From Candidatus Elulimicrobium sp. (GTDB lineage Bacteria > Patescibacteriota > Minisyncoccia > Phycocordibacterales > UBA918), in assembly GCA_020720815.1 (NCBI GenBank), contig DYNY01000010.1, positions 1 to 36,248 of the forward strand: a stretch of 36,248 nucleotides of DNA. The letters are read 5' to 3'. Under the pieces are notes generated by a model. That model was not told the DNA's origin and did not search any database. It saw only the letters and a program-made list of their open reading frames with translations. A program made the position numbers and the translations under genes. Positions 15,462-23,835 of the stretch are shown here, piece by piece (position 1 is the first letter of the stretch; the number at the start of each line of letters is the position of its first letter).

Positions 15462-16618
15462 TCAATCCTGGATCTTCATCCAAAAAATACGCGTTATATT
15501 CTAATCGAACGCTACAGCTAAATGCGTATATTGAGCGTACCAAAGAGGGCTTTGAAATGTGTACCTCTGTTGGTGGAATCCAGCAAGATAATTGCGAACT
15601 GGTTCCCAATCAGGGCTATCATGATAGTCTTAATAATTTTATCAAACGGGCTAAAAGTGAGGGCTTTATTCATGCCAATAGTGATATTATAAAAGTGGCT
15701 ATTAGAGTAGTGGCACCTGGCGTCTTCTTTCAAAGCCACCGCCAAATTGATGAGGTGTTTATTAAAAGGTTGAAAGCATGCTCCAACTTAGCCCCCCTCC
15801 ACGTACCTCATATTGAGCATGAGTTACAAGCTTTGGCGATGGCTTTGTCTTCAGCTAAACTTGTATCGATATCAGACAGTGCCTTCCATAAAACTATGCC
15901 CGAGCTCGCTCGGCTATATAGCTTACCGAAAAAAGACTATGAAGAGTTTGATCTTTATCGTTTTGGTTATCATGGCTTGTCAGTTGCTTCGACCGTGCGG
16001 AGACTTCATGCTGTAACTGGTAGTGATCCTAAGCGGGCGATTGTTTGCCATCTTGGTAATGGAGTAAGTGTTACTGCTCTTAAGAATGGTGAGAGTATTG
16101 AGACCACCATGGGCTACGCTCCCGGTAGTGGATTAATTATGGGGAGTCGGGCCGGGGATGTGGACGTGGGCGCACTTTTGGTCTTGATGCAATACCGCAA
16201 CCTTAAGCCGGTTGATACCCAAACCTATATTCAGACTTACGGTGGATTGAAAGGAATTGCCGGTGAAGCTGATTTGCGTTTTTTACTGGAGCGTCGAGCG
16301 AAAGGGGATAAATCCGCCACATTAGCCATTGCTAGTTTTGTTTATCAAATACGAAAAGCAATTGGGGCACAGATGTTTATCTTGGGTGGAGTTGATACTA
16401 TTGTGTTTACTGCGACAGCGGGAGAAAGAAGTTATTTATTGCGGTCTTTGATTATGGAAAACTTGGAGGATTTAGGAATTTTGATTGATCCTGATAAAAA
16501 TGAAGCTTGTGTTAGTCGTGATGGAGTAATTAGTGATTTTACTTCAAAGATTAAAGTAGCAGTTATAAAGACTGATGAATCCGCTGAAATATTATATGCT
16601 AGTGAGGAAGTTGAGTAG
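15443..16618 (+). CDS. ackA: Acetate kinase
   Basis: 391 residues. ITLVVNPGSSSKKYALY is the N-terminal phosphate-binding start (family: NxGSSSxK). YRFGYHGLSVAS, VCHLGNGVSVTALKNG, TTMGYAPGSGLIMGSRAGDV and the C-terminal GGVDTIVFTATAGE block match ASKHA acetate kinases. The usual FHGTSH appears as YHGLSV, a diverged form. It converts acetyl phosphate and ADP to acetate and ATP. The ATG lies inside the last codons of xfp, so translation is coupled. Confidence 0.95.
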   Translation: MGITLVVNPGSSSKKYALYSNRTLQLNAYIERTKEGFEMCTSVGGIQQDNCELVPNQGYHDSLNNFIKRAKSEGFIHANSDIIKVAIRVVAPGVFFQSHRQIDEVFIKRLKACSNLAPLHVPHIEHELQALAMALSSAKLVSISDSAFHKTMPELARLYSLPKKDYEEFDLYRFGYHGLSVASTVRRLHAVTGSDPKRAIVCHLGNGVSVTALKNGESIETTMGYAPGSGLIMGSRAGDVDVGALLVLMQYRNLKPVDTQTYIQTYGGLKGIAGEADLRFLLERRAKGDKSATLAIASFVYQIRKAIGAQMFILGGVDTIVFTATAGERSYLLRSLIMENLEDLGILIDPDKNEACVSRDGVISDFTSKIKVAVIKTDESAEILYASEEVE

Positions 16619-16674
16619 TTGGTTATTTTTGTTTTGTATAAGTAGGTTAAATAAACATGTTAGACTAATTGTCT

Positions 16675-16953
16675 ATGGGATTTTTTAGTTCAGACACACC
16701 TAAACGTGTCACCAAGGAAGAGTGGAAGGAAATCAGAAGTAATTTATACGGTAAGTTAGATGAGCGAGAAAGGGAAGAATTAGAAAAGTTTTTCCGCGCC
16801 GATCTCGATGAGTTGGGTATCGAGCAAGGTATCTCTAGAGCGGAGTTTGAAGCCAGTATGACTTGGCTTAAAGTCAATATGAAGAAGCATGCGTTTGAAG
16901 AAACTGATTTAGTCGAAATCGCTAAGTATTTTGAAGATCATCTAAAAGATTAA
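16675..16953 (+). CDS. Small charged helical protein, unknown
   Basis: 92 residues from ATG 16675; a TTG two codons earlier is also in frame. It is rich in Lys and Glu and predicted mostly helical (KLDEREREELEKFFRADLDE, then AEFEASMTWLKVNMKK). No cysteine, signal or membrane segment. I recognise no family. It follows ackA by 56 bases and is ended by a hairpin, so it may be its own unit. Confidence 0.65.
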   Translation: MGFFSSDTPKRVTKEEWKEIRSNLYGKLDEREREELEKFFRADLDELGIEQGISRAEFEASMTWLKVNMKKHAFEETDLVEIAKYFEDHLKD

Positions 16954-16957
16954 ATAA

Positions 16958-16987
16958 AAACATCCCCTTCTTGCGAGGGGGATGTTT
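16958..16987 (+). terminator. Hairpin terminator after the 92-residue gene
   Basis: AAACATCCCC (16958-16967) pairs with GGGGATGTTT (16978-16987) around a 10-base loop; the T run is short. Confidence 0.65.
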
Positions 16988-17012
16988 GCTTCGGAGGACC
17001 CTAGGACCCTAG

Positions 17013-17228
17013 TTAGCGTCGGCTTAGTATCTGCCAACCACGAGGATTTCTGAAACGTTCAGTGCGAATGGTGATGACCAAGAACTGCTGTGCTTTCGGA
17101 GAGCGCCGGTTGCGCTTTGGGTAAAATGGGCGTTGCCCCACGACGAGGATACCCTGGTCGCAAAGAGAGTTCAAGGTGTCGTCTCTCTTTGCGCGAGGAA
17201 CCTTTATTTGAATCTCCTTCACGACCAT
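17013..17228 (-). CDS. Small basic protein, unknown
   Basis: 71 residues. MVVKEIQIKVPRAKRDD and then QQFLVITIRTERFRN show alternating hydrophobic strands around a basic loop (YPKRNRRSPK), compatible with a small alpha/beta fold. A second in-frame start, GTG at 17222, has GGGAG six bases upstream and may be the true one. A second minus-strand frame starting at 17271 overlaps it and shares its 5' half, so the exact gene is uncertain. No family recognised. Confidence 0.45.
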   Translation of the reverse strand: MVVKEIQIKVPRAKRDDTLNSLCDQGILVVGQRPFYPKRNRRSPKAQQFLVITIRTERFRNPRGWQILSRR

Positions 17229-17344
17229 CTCCCGTTGAAGCGGATACCCATTTACCCGCTTTTGTAGCCATTAATTTAGCATGGGTTTAATTGCAAAAGC
17301 AACTAATTTAGTATAGTCATCAATAAAATCGATTTTGTCTACGC

Positions 17345-17653
17345 CTAAAAGTTATAATGTACGTCTTTAAAATTAGTTATTTTGCCTTTAGCGTCTACCT
17401 TTATTCCTTCTAGTTTATATAGGGTGCGACGTTTTTTTTCAAGGTCTGGTGCGAGCCAGACCCGGCCTCCAGCATAGACGATACGGTGCCAAGGGATAGC
17501 GCGTTGGTTTTGAGCTTTACTTAAAATACTAGAGATACTGCGCGAAGCCATTGCTCCGCCACCAGCCGCACTAGCTAAGTCACCGTATGTTACTACTTTT
17601 CCTTTGGGTATAGATAGAGCCAGTTCGTAGACAATTTGGGAAAAAGGGGACAT
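17345..17653 (-). CDS. Alkyltransferase-like protein (ATL)
   Basis: 102 residues from ATG at 17651-17653; the frame extends further but MSPFSQIVYELALSIPKGKV is the MGMT-type DNA-binding domain start. TYGDLASAAG follows, then the active-site region reads IPWHRIVYAGGRV (about 53-65). True methyltransferases have PCHRV; the Cys is Trp here, the mark of ATL proteins such as E. coli YbaZ and yeast Atl1. They bind O6-alkylguanine without repairing it and hand it to nucleotide excision repair. It lies downstream of the acyltransferase, about 50 bases apart, on the same strand. Confidence 0.85.
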   Translation of the reverse strand: MSPFSQIVYELALSIPKGKVVTYGDLASAAGGGAMASRSISSILSKAQNQRAIPWHRIVYAGGRVWLAPDLEKKRRTLYKLEGIKVDAKGKITNFKDVHYNF

Positions 17654-17702
17654 GAGATAAATATTAAGAGGTGAGATAGTTAGATGAACTACTATAAGTC
17701 TA

Positions 17703-18323
17703 TTAAAGAATATATAACCGCGCAACCAAAACCAGTCCAACCGATTTTAAAGGAAATTGTTCAGCAATTACCGCAAAGCCGTCATAGGCTCTGTAGAGGG
17801 AGTGACTTCGGGGTGCACTATCTTCGCCATCATAGAGCCATAACCCTTCAGGATAAATGATGAGGACATCACCTCTTGAAAGGAGAGCTACAGAAGAACG
17901 TATAAGTTCAACTAATCCATTACGGTCAACTTCGCCTGCGTTTTCATGGTCAATAATTTCTTGGTACTTCTGGCGTACAAACTGGTCAGGGACACGGTCT
18001 AGAAGTACTTGTTTTTCTTCTGGCGATAGGTGGGCGAGGCTGTCAGGTGAAGTAAGTCCACGAATGGCTCTAACGCCTAGTCCACGTATTGGATGCTCGC
18101 CATGAACTTTTTCTGAAGCGATAACGTGAGCATCGTAGTTTTTAAGAGTTGCTAGTAGTATCTCGGTCTCCTTAAGGTTGAAGTGATTAGCAACCACGAT
18201 GAATGGTCCTTTTTCAGGCAAGTTTTCCATCCCTTCAATGTCAGCTTGTCTGGCATACATCAATTCTAGACCAGCTGAAATAATCAAGTTCACCTTCTTT
18301 TGTGAACGCATACCTTCAGGCAA
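17703..18323 (-). CDS. PlsC-like lysophospholipid acyltransferase family protein, short
   Basis: 206 residues. IEGMENLPEKGPFIVVANHF leads into motif I, NHFNLKE, which has Glu where the family has HX4D. IIYPEGLWLYDG (about 155-166) is motif III (PEG). The protein stops at FPLKSVGLVLVARLYIL, just where the fourth motif (PV) would begin, so the C-terminus is short and may be truncated. No clear membrane helix. The family acylates glycerol-phosphate-type lipids; the altered motif I makes activity uncertain. It lies downstream of tmRNA on the same strand. Confidence 0.65.
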   Translation of the reverse strand: MPEGMRSQKKVNLIISAGLELMYARQADIEGMENLPEKGPFIVVANHFNLKETEILLATLKNYDAHVIASEKVHGEHPIRGLGVRAIRGLTSPDSLAHLSPEEKQVLLDRVPDQFVRQKYQEIIDHENAGEVDRNGLVELIRSSVALLSRGDVLIIYPEGLWLYDGEDSAPRSHSLYRAYDGFAVIAEQFPLKSVGLVLVARLYIL

Positions 18324-18477
18324 GTGCTTTTTCTTGAAAGGCCTTAATTTTGGCTTCCTGTCCTACTGGATTGGTAAATTTCTCCGTAAAGTCTGTGTAG
18401 TATATCAAAAAACAAGAAAGTTTCCCTTGCGAGTAAACTTCCATGTTGTTCCATATTCTTCTGCATACTTCTATGTC

Positions 18478-18874
18478 GGTGGAGATGGCGAGAATTGAAC
18501 TCGCGTCCGAATCAGTTACTCAAGGTGAATCTACAGTGTGTAGTTACTTCTTTGGTTTAAAGTTCTTGTCTTGAGAAGAAACAAAACAACAAGGACTCGA
18601 GTTGTTACAATCTTGATCATTCATGACAACGGCAGAAATGACCACAGTCTCGTGTTTATTCTACAATCGTGCCGTATGAGGCGTTTTAACACGACCGCAT
18701 CGCTCCGGGTCTCGACGAATGGTTACGCGAGAGCGGGAGCGAATCCAAACGCGTTAGCGTAAGGACTTGGTATTGCTTTGTTTGCAAATACAAGGTGGAA
18801 CCTTTTAACGAATTGATTCCAATTTCGACACTGCACACACTTGGGTAGGCTAACCGTCGATGCCTAGCATCCCC
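18478..18874 (-). ncRNA. ssrA: tmRNA (ribosome rescue)
   Basis: Read on the minus strand, the 5' end GGGGATG (18874 down) pairs with CATCTCC near the 3' end (18487-18481) as a 7-bp acceptor stem. The T arm CGAGTTCAATTCTCG is present. The tag frame opens at GCA about 18789 and reads ANKAIPSPYA then NAFGFAPALA before TAA, 20 codons. After the acceptor stem the genome reads ACCG, so CCA is not fully encoded and must be added. It rescues stalled ribosomes with SmpB, whose gene lies 266 bases upstream on the same strand. Single-piece, not permuted. Confidence 0.93.
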
Positions 18875-18899
18875 AGAAAACGCCGGGGGCGTTTTCTGG
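18873..18899. repeat. 12-bp perfect palindrome abutting the tmRNA 5' end
   Basis: CCAGAAAACGCC (18873-18884) pairs with 18888-18899 around GGG, beginning exactly at the mature tmRNA 5' end. It is likely part of a precursor and might guide 5' processing. Another hairpin, GTTGAGTGC with GCACTCAAC, adjoins at 18899-18921. Confidence 0.6.
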
Positions 18900-19041
18900 T
18901 TGAGTGCAATACGCACTCAACCCTATGAAAGACTTTCTCTTCTCGCGTCCAGCTGTTTTGAGCCGGGGGCGTTTTCTGGTTGGGTGCAATAGGCACTCAA
19001 CATTATAGAGAAAGTTCTCTACTTACATCCAGTAATTTTTG
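18882..19041. repeat. Two 80-bp degenerate tandem copies upstream of ssrA
   Basis: 18882-18961 and 18962-19041 align with a period of exactly 80. The first 24 bases of each (GCCGGGGGCGTTTTCTGG and on) are almost identical and the rest is diverged. Each holds the GTTGRGTGC...GCACTCAAC hairpin. A weaker third echo of GGCGNTTTCTGG lies at 19077-19088. Confidence 0.65.
19002..19007 (-). promoter_or_regulatory. -10 box for the tmRNA precursor
   Basis: TATAAT on the minus strand (19007-19002) lies in the distal copy of the 80-bp repeat, about 128 bases before the mature tmRNA. The matching place in the proximal copy reads CATAGG. No clear -35 box. A precursor processed at the 5' end is implied. 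Confidence 0.5.
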
Positions 19042-19139
19042 CTGGGTAATATTAGAGTGGGAAGCGACATGCTTCCGGCGCTTTCTGGGAACGATGTGTA
19101 GTATTTATGACGTAGTATAGGCTTGATACTTACAGCTAC

Positions 19140-19586
19140 TCATTGGCTCTTCATTATTCTATCAATATCTCGCTTACTGTCACGCGTTTTTAGAGTTTCG
19201 CGTTTGTCGGCTTTCTTTTTTCCGCGGGCGATACCGATAGAAAGCTTTAAATGACGTTTATAATTATACCACTTAATTGCCACGATTGTCAATCCTTGCT
19301 GTTCGCTGCTACGTTCTAGAAGGGCTAGCTGTTTTTTGTTTAAAAGTAGCTTACGGGCTCGGTCTGGCACGTAGTTCTTGGGTGTATTTAGGGTTTGGTA
19401 GGGACTAATAGTTGCGTTCACTAAGTAGGCTTCACCGCCACGAATAGTAACGTAAGCACCGTTTAGTGAAGCCTTATTGGCTCGTACTGCCTTTACTTCA
19501 TGACCAAATAAAACCACCCCGGCTTCAAAAGTCTCGAGGATTTCGTAATCAAAGTAAGCTTTTTTGTTGGTGATGTAATCTTTCAT
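19140..19586 (-). CDS. smpB: SsrA-binding protein SmpB
   Basis: 148 residues, full length. NKKAYFDYEILETFEAGVVL, then FGHEVKAVRANKASLNGAYV, YVPDRARKLLLNKKQ, YNYKRHLKLSIGIARGKKKA and the DKRETLKTRDSKRDIDR tail match SmpB. It binds the tRNA-like part of tmRNA and places its C-terminal tail in the mRNA channel. tmRNA follows on the same strand. Confidence 0.96.
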   Translation of the reverse strand: MKDYITNKKAYFDYEILETFEAGVVLFGHEVKAVRANKASLNGAYVTIRGGEAYLVNATISPYQTLNTPKNYVPDRARKLLLNKKQLALLERSSEQQGLTIVAIKWYNYKRHLKLSIGIARGKKKADKRETLKTRDSKRDIDRIMKSQ

Positions 19587-19598
19587 GAAGATTCATAT

Positions 19599-19627
19599 AC
19601 TATAGAGGCTATCAGTGATATCGGCAA
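19599..19627 (-). promoter_or_regulatory. Promoter of smpB
   Basis: On the minus strand TTGCCG (19627-19622), a 17-base spacer, TATAGT (19604-19599). The ATG follows 12 bases after the -10 box. Confidence 0.65.
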
Positions 19628-19693
19628 ACTATAGGCTAGCTGGTTATAAAACCTTAGAATAAGATAAAAGCTCGTAATATTCCTGTTTTTTTG

Positions 19694-19699
19694 TATAAT
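19694..19699 (+). promoter_or_regulatory. -10 box of ftsH
   Basis: TATAAT, with the chosen ATG ten bases downstream. An upstream in-frame ATG at 19698 lies inside this box and is therefore rejected as the start. No good -35 box is visible. Confidence 0.55.
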
Positions 19700-19709
19700 G
19701 GCACACACT

Positions 19710-21773
19710 ATGTCAAAACCAGAAAATGAAGTTAATAAGGAAGTTAAAACGACGGAAGAGGTAAAGCCAGAAGATACGGTTAAGAAAGAATCAACTGAAA
19801 AAACTCCAGATAAAAAGAATGGTAATCATTTACCAACTTTCAAGGAGGTGCGCCAGCACGTTCCGATTGGTCCAGGAAATTTTTGGAATAATATGTTATC
19901 AACCGTAATGTTATTGGTCTTCATTACGTTAGCTTTTAGTTATTTAACCGAAAACCAACAAAAACCCGAACAACTTTCGATTTCGGAAGTGGTACGCCAA
20001 GTCCAGGCTGGCGAGGTAAAAGAAATTGTTGTTCGAGGTAGCCAATTAGAAATTAATTACAATGACGAGACTAAGACCCCGGCCGAAGCCAAGCGTGAGA
20101 CTGATGCCTCTGTATCAGATTCATTGATAAATTTTGGTGTGACGCCAGAACAAATGCAAAGCATTAAGATTGATGTGCAACGTGAGACTGGTTTTAGTTA
20201 TTGGTTTGGTCAGTTTGCGCCATTTTTATTCCCGCTACTATTTTTAGGTTTAATCATTTGGTTTTTCACTCGTTCGGTGAAAGGAGCAGGAATGCAAGCT
20301 TTGAATTTTGGTTCTAGTAAAGCGCGAATGATTGATCCAAATGATACCAATCAAAAGGTTACTTTCAAGGATGTCGCGGGTGCTAAAGAAGCCAAGCAAG
20401 AACTTGAAGAAATTGTTGATTTCCTTAAGAACCCAAAGAAGTTTATTGATATCGGAGCTGAAATCCCTAAAGGTGTCATCATGATGGGGGCACCGGGTAC
20501 GGGAAAGACATTATTGGCTCGAGCGGTAGCAGGTGAGGCGGGGGTACCGTTTTTCTCAATTTCTGGTTCGGAGTTTGTGGAGATGTTTGTTGGTGTTGGT
20601 GCTTCACGAGTACGGGACTTATTTTCGATGGCCAAAAAATCAGCACCAGCGATTATTTTTGTCGATGAAATTGATGCGGTCGGACGGGTACGTGGTACTG
20701 GAGTTGGGGGAGGGAATGATGAGCGTGAGCAAACACTGAATCAAATTTTAGTGGAGATGGATGGTTTTGAGCCGAACGCTAAAGTGATTGTGATGGCGGC
20801 CACTAATCGTCCAGACGTTTTAGATCCGGCCTTACTTCGACCAGGAAGATTTGATCGTCGAGTCACAATAGATCTGCCAGACCGAAAAGATCGCGAAGAA
20901 ATTCTCAAAATACATTCACGCAAAAAGCCTCTCCAGGATGATGTAAATCTAGAAATTGTGGCAATGCGGACACCTGGTTTTTCTGGCGCTGATCTGTATT
21001 CCCTCATGAATGAAGCGGCTATTTTAGCGGCACGTGAACTGCGAAAGAAAGTCGGTCAGTTTGACGTTATTCGTTCAATTGAGAAAGTGATGTTAGGGCC
21101 AGAACGAAAAAGTCATGTTCTGAGTAAACGAGAGAAACTGATAACCGCTTATCATGAAGTCGGACATGCATTAGTGGCTTCGGTCTTGCCTTACGCTGAT
21201 CCTGTTCAAAAGATTTCTGTAATTTCTCGTGGCCGGGCGGCGGGGTACACTCTGAAATTACCTGATGAAGATAGACGGATGCACACCAAGAAAGAGTTCT
21301 TAGACGATATTGCTATGACTTTGGGTGGTTATGTAACAGAAGAAATGGTTTTTGGTGACTTATCAACCGGACCAAGTAATGATCTGCAGGTAATTGCTAA
21401 TATTGCTCGCGACATGGTAACTAAGTATGGTATGAGTTCACTAGGGCCAGTGGCACTAGAGGGGAATGGGGGACGAATGATTGGTGGGGGACAAAGTGAG
21501 GACAGGGGTTATTCACCACAAGTAGCTAAGGCAATAGATGATGAGGTGGCTAGGATTATTGATGAAGCTAAGACTAAGGCGAGGGATATTTTGACCAAGT
21601 ATCGCAAGGCGTTAGACGTCATTTCAATGCGTTTGGCTGAAGTAGAAACTTTAGAGCGAGAAGAGTATGAAGCCTTACTTAAACGTGAAGGGGTAGAGAT
21701 TCAGGATGCCTACAAAAAGCAACGTGAAGAGGACGCGCTAGTGGCTGATCCAACCAAGATTTTGGAGAAATAG
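19710..21773 (+). CDS. ftsH: ATP-dependent zinc metalloprotease FtsH
   Basis: 687 residues. A charged N-terminal extension of about 55 residues precedes membrane helix 1 (60-79); an outer domain and helix 2 (168-187) follow. AAA domain: Walker A GAPGTGKT (260-267), Walker B IIFVDEID (315-322), and [20 protein letters not shown]. Protease site: HEVGH (482-486) and the third zinc ligand Asp in GPSNDLQ (about 558). It degrades damaged membrane proteins and regulatory proteins in a hexamer. The long Lys/Glu-rich N-terminal tail is an addition to the usual form. Confidence 0.97.
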   Translation: MSKPENEVNKEVKTTEEVKPEDTVKKESTEKTPDKKNGNHLPTFKEVRQHVPIGPGNFWNNMLSTVMLLVFITLAFSYLTENQQKPEQLSISEVVRQVQAGEVKEIVVRGSQLEINYNDETKTPAEAKRETDASVSDSLINFGVTPEQMQSIKIDVQRETGFSYWFGQFAPFLFPLLFLGLIIWFFTRSVKGAGMQALNFGSSKARMIDPNDTNQKVTFKDVAGAKEAKQELEEIVDFLKNPKKFIDIGAEIPKGVIMMGAPGTGKTLLARAVAGEAGVPFFSISGSEFVEMFVGVGASRVRDLFSMAKKSAPAIIFVDEIDAVGRVRGTGVGGGNDEREQTLNQILVEMDGFEPNAKVIVMAATNRPDVLDPALLRPGRFDRRVTIDLPDRKDREEILKIHSRKKPLQDDVNLEIVAMRTPGFSGADLYSLMNEAAILAARELRKKVGQFDVIRSIEKVMLGPERKSHVLSKREKLITAYHEVGHALVASVLPYADPVQKISVISRGRAAGYTLKLPDEDRRMHTKKEFLDDIAMTLGGYVTEEMVFGDLSTGPSNDLQVIANIARDMVTKYGMSSLGPVALEGNGGRMIGGGQSEDRGYSPQVAKAIDDEVARIIDEAKTKARDILTKYRKALDVISMRLAEVETLEREEYEALLKREGVEIQDAYKKQREEDALVADPTKILEK

Positions 21774-21839
21774 TTTTTTTGATAGTCCGTGGAGTTTACT
21801 GACAGGTTTAATTTATCAGGTTTTATTGTGAAGCGCACT

Positions 21840-22577
21840 TTATAAAGTTGAACCGGTTGTTAAATAAGTGTTTGCGTAGTTTGGCAATGGGTTAATAAGA
21901 CGGCATTTTTCGGGTACTATTAATCCATCCTCTAAATATATGATTCGATTACAATATTCTACATACTCTGATTCATGAGTAACCATAACAATAGTTTGTC
22001 CTTTATTGTGCAGGTCATGTAGCAGTTCAATAATGTCGTGTCCAGATATACTATCTAGATTGGCTGTCGGTTCATCAGCAAAAATAATTTTTGGTTTACC
22101 AGCCACTGCTCTAGCAATAGCGACTCGTTGTTGCTCACCACCTGAGAGTTGGCTCGGTAGATTAGTGTCCCTATTAATAAGACCAACTGATGTAAGAGCT
22201 GTTTGTGCTTTTGTTTTGGCTGTCTGCCAGTCTAATCCGCGCATCAATAGTGGCAGGAGTACATTTTCTTCAGCACTGAGGTCTGGTATCAACGCATAAT
22301 CCTGAAAAATATAACCGAGTGTAAATAATCGAAAGTTGACCAGTTCAGTTTCAGAAAAATCTGCAATATTTTTACCCTCAATATAAATTTCGCCTGATGT
22401 TGGTTTATCAAGAGCTGAAAGTTGATAGAGAAGAGTAGATTTTCCAGCACCGGATTTACCCATAATAGCTAAAAATTCACCATCGTGAACTTCAATATTA
22501 ATACCTCGCAAAACTTCGGTAACTAGTTCGTCTTTCCCGTATGATTTAGTTATATTTATACCGGTTATACTTTTCAT
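21840..22577 (-). CDS. ABC transporter ATP-binding protein, MacB/LolD type
   Basis: 245 residues. Walker A GKSGAGKS (about 39-46), Q-loop IFQDYALIPDLSAEENV, signature LSGGEQQRVAIARAVAGKPK, Walker B IIFADEPTANLD and the switch His in VMVTHESEY are complete. VLRGINIEVHDGEFLAIMG is typical of the LolD/MacB/FtsE branch, which powers mechanotransmission exporters rather than channel import. Last gene of adaptor-permease-ATPase, seven bases after the permease. It converges with ftsH. Confidence 0.92.
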   Translation of the reverse strand: MKSITGINITKSYGKDELVTEVLRGINIEVHDGEFLAIMGKSGAGKSTLLYQLSALDKPTSGEIYIEGKNIADFSETELVNFRLFTLGYIFQDYALIPDLSAEENVLLPLLMRGLDWQTAKTKAQTALTSVGLINRDTNLPSQLSGGEQQRVAIARAVAGKPKIIFADEPTANLDSISGHDIIELLHDLHNKGQTIVMVTHESEYVEYCNRIIYLEDGLIVPEKCRLINPLPNYANTYLTTGSTL

Positions 22578-22584
22578 AGTTAAT

Positions 22585-23832
22585 TTATTTACGACCCAGG
22601 ATAGAATCTAAGGTATTTTGTTTTGTTATCATCCAAGCCGGTACAAAACCAGCAATAACGGTTACTGTTACAAGGGCAATGGAACGCAAAAACATACCAT
22701 TTAAGCTAATACTAAGTGAAGCTTTGGAGAAGGGGAAATCGATAGGATTTTGCTGGAAATATGGCAATAAAATATAGTAAGTAATTAAAATACCTATACC
22801 CGAACCAATAATTGCGTAAAAAATAGCTTGAGTTATATAAGCAAATTCGATAGTTCGTCTAGTGATACCAATGGCTTTTAGAATACCAATTTGGCGCCTT
22901 CTCGAGAGAGCATTAATAAAAATTACAATGAAAATTGTAATTGAGGCTACAATCAAGCCAATTGCTCCAGTAAAAAAACCTAAAATATCAAAAGTTTTTC
23001 GTACATCAATTATAAATTTAGGGATATCTTCGGTAAAAGAATTTATTTTACCTAATGATGCCAGGCTACTGTCCCTAATTTTATCCCGAATGACTTTTTC
23101 ATCGTAGCCCGGTTTTAGTCGGATTGCGATTTGATTGGCGTTATAATCAGCCCGATTAAACATACGTCGAAATTCACGTTCGGGTATGTAGACTCCCACG
23201 GAGACCAGGTCGGCCTTAGAGTCAATTATGCCCTTAATGATAAACTCTCGACTCTCTTGACCGACTGTTACTCGCACAGTATCACCAGGGTAAACGTTGT
23301 CCAGTGAATTAAATACATCCCCAAATTGTTTTGCGTAGCGATCTATATTGTATTTACCTATTAAGATGTAACCATTTTCTGTTGAGTCAAAATAACTTCC
23401 TTCGCCGACAATATTTTCTAGTTCAGTAGTTTCTTTTTCGGCGATAGGATCAATTCCAGTAATATTTACAGCGATGATATTTGGTTCATCACTTAAGCTA
23501 TGGCGTTCTTTATAATTGGCTTCGATAGTTGCAAGCCCAGTGTAGCGAGGGGAAAATGAGGCAATTTCCGGATAAGTTTTGAGTTCATCAATTAAGCGTT
23601 CAGTCTCTTTAATACGAGTTTCATTTTCCAGAGGTAATATGTTTATATCACCTAGTGCTTCGCTACGAACTTGATCAAGGGCACCGTCAACAATTCCAAT
23701 CAATATACCACTTAAAGCAACTAGATTTAGAAAAGTAAAAAGAATGACAGTAATAATAAGTAAAGTCGTCCAGAGACTAGCTTGCTGTATTTGTCTTAAG
23801 CCAAGGAAAAGACCAATTCGTAAATCGCGCAT
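22585..23832 (-). CDS. ABC transporter permease, MacB/FtsX type
   Basis: 415 residues. One membrane helix near the N-terminus (about 17-42), a large outer domain with the MacB periplasmic-core pattern (about 45-280), then three helices in the FtsX domain (about 288-315, 335-362, 380-405). SRRRQIGILKAIGITRRTIE is the conserved cytoplasmic coupling segment. Together with the ATPase and adaptor it forms a MacAB-like exporter or a lipid/protein extractor. It starts three bases after the adaptor stop. Confidence 0.9.
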   Translation of the reverse strand: MRDLRIGLFLGLRQIQQASLWTTLLIITVILFTFLNLVALSGILIGIVDGALDQVRSEALGDINILPLENETRIKETERLIDELKTYPEIASFSPRYTGLATIEANYKERHSLSDEPNIIAVNITGIDPIAEKETTELENIVGEGSYFDSTENGYILIGKYNIDRYAKQFGDVFNSLDNVYPGDTVRVTVGQESREFIIKGIIDSKADLVSVGVYIPEREFRRMFNRADYNANQIAIRLKPGYDEKVIRDKIRDSSLASLGKINSFTEDIPKFIIDVRKTFDILGFFTGAIGLIVASITIFIVIFINALSRRRQIGILKAIGITRRTIEFAYITQAIFYAIIGSGIGILITYYILLPYFQQNPIDFPFSKASLSISLNGMFLRSIALVTVTVIAGFVPAWMITKQNTLDSILGRK

Positions 23833-23835
23833 AGA

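Noticed and set aside
85-18674. A 15-base match (TTCTACAATCGTGCC) between the lectin-like gene (88-102) and tmRNA (18660-18674)
   Set aside because: A single match of this length is expected about once by chance in a window of this size on both strands; flanks do not align.
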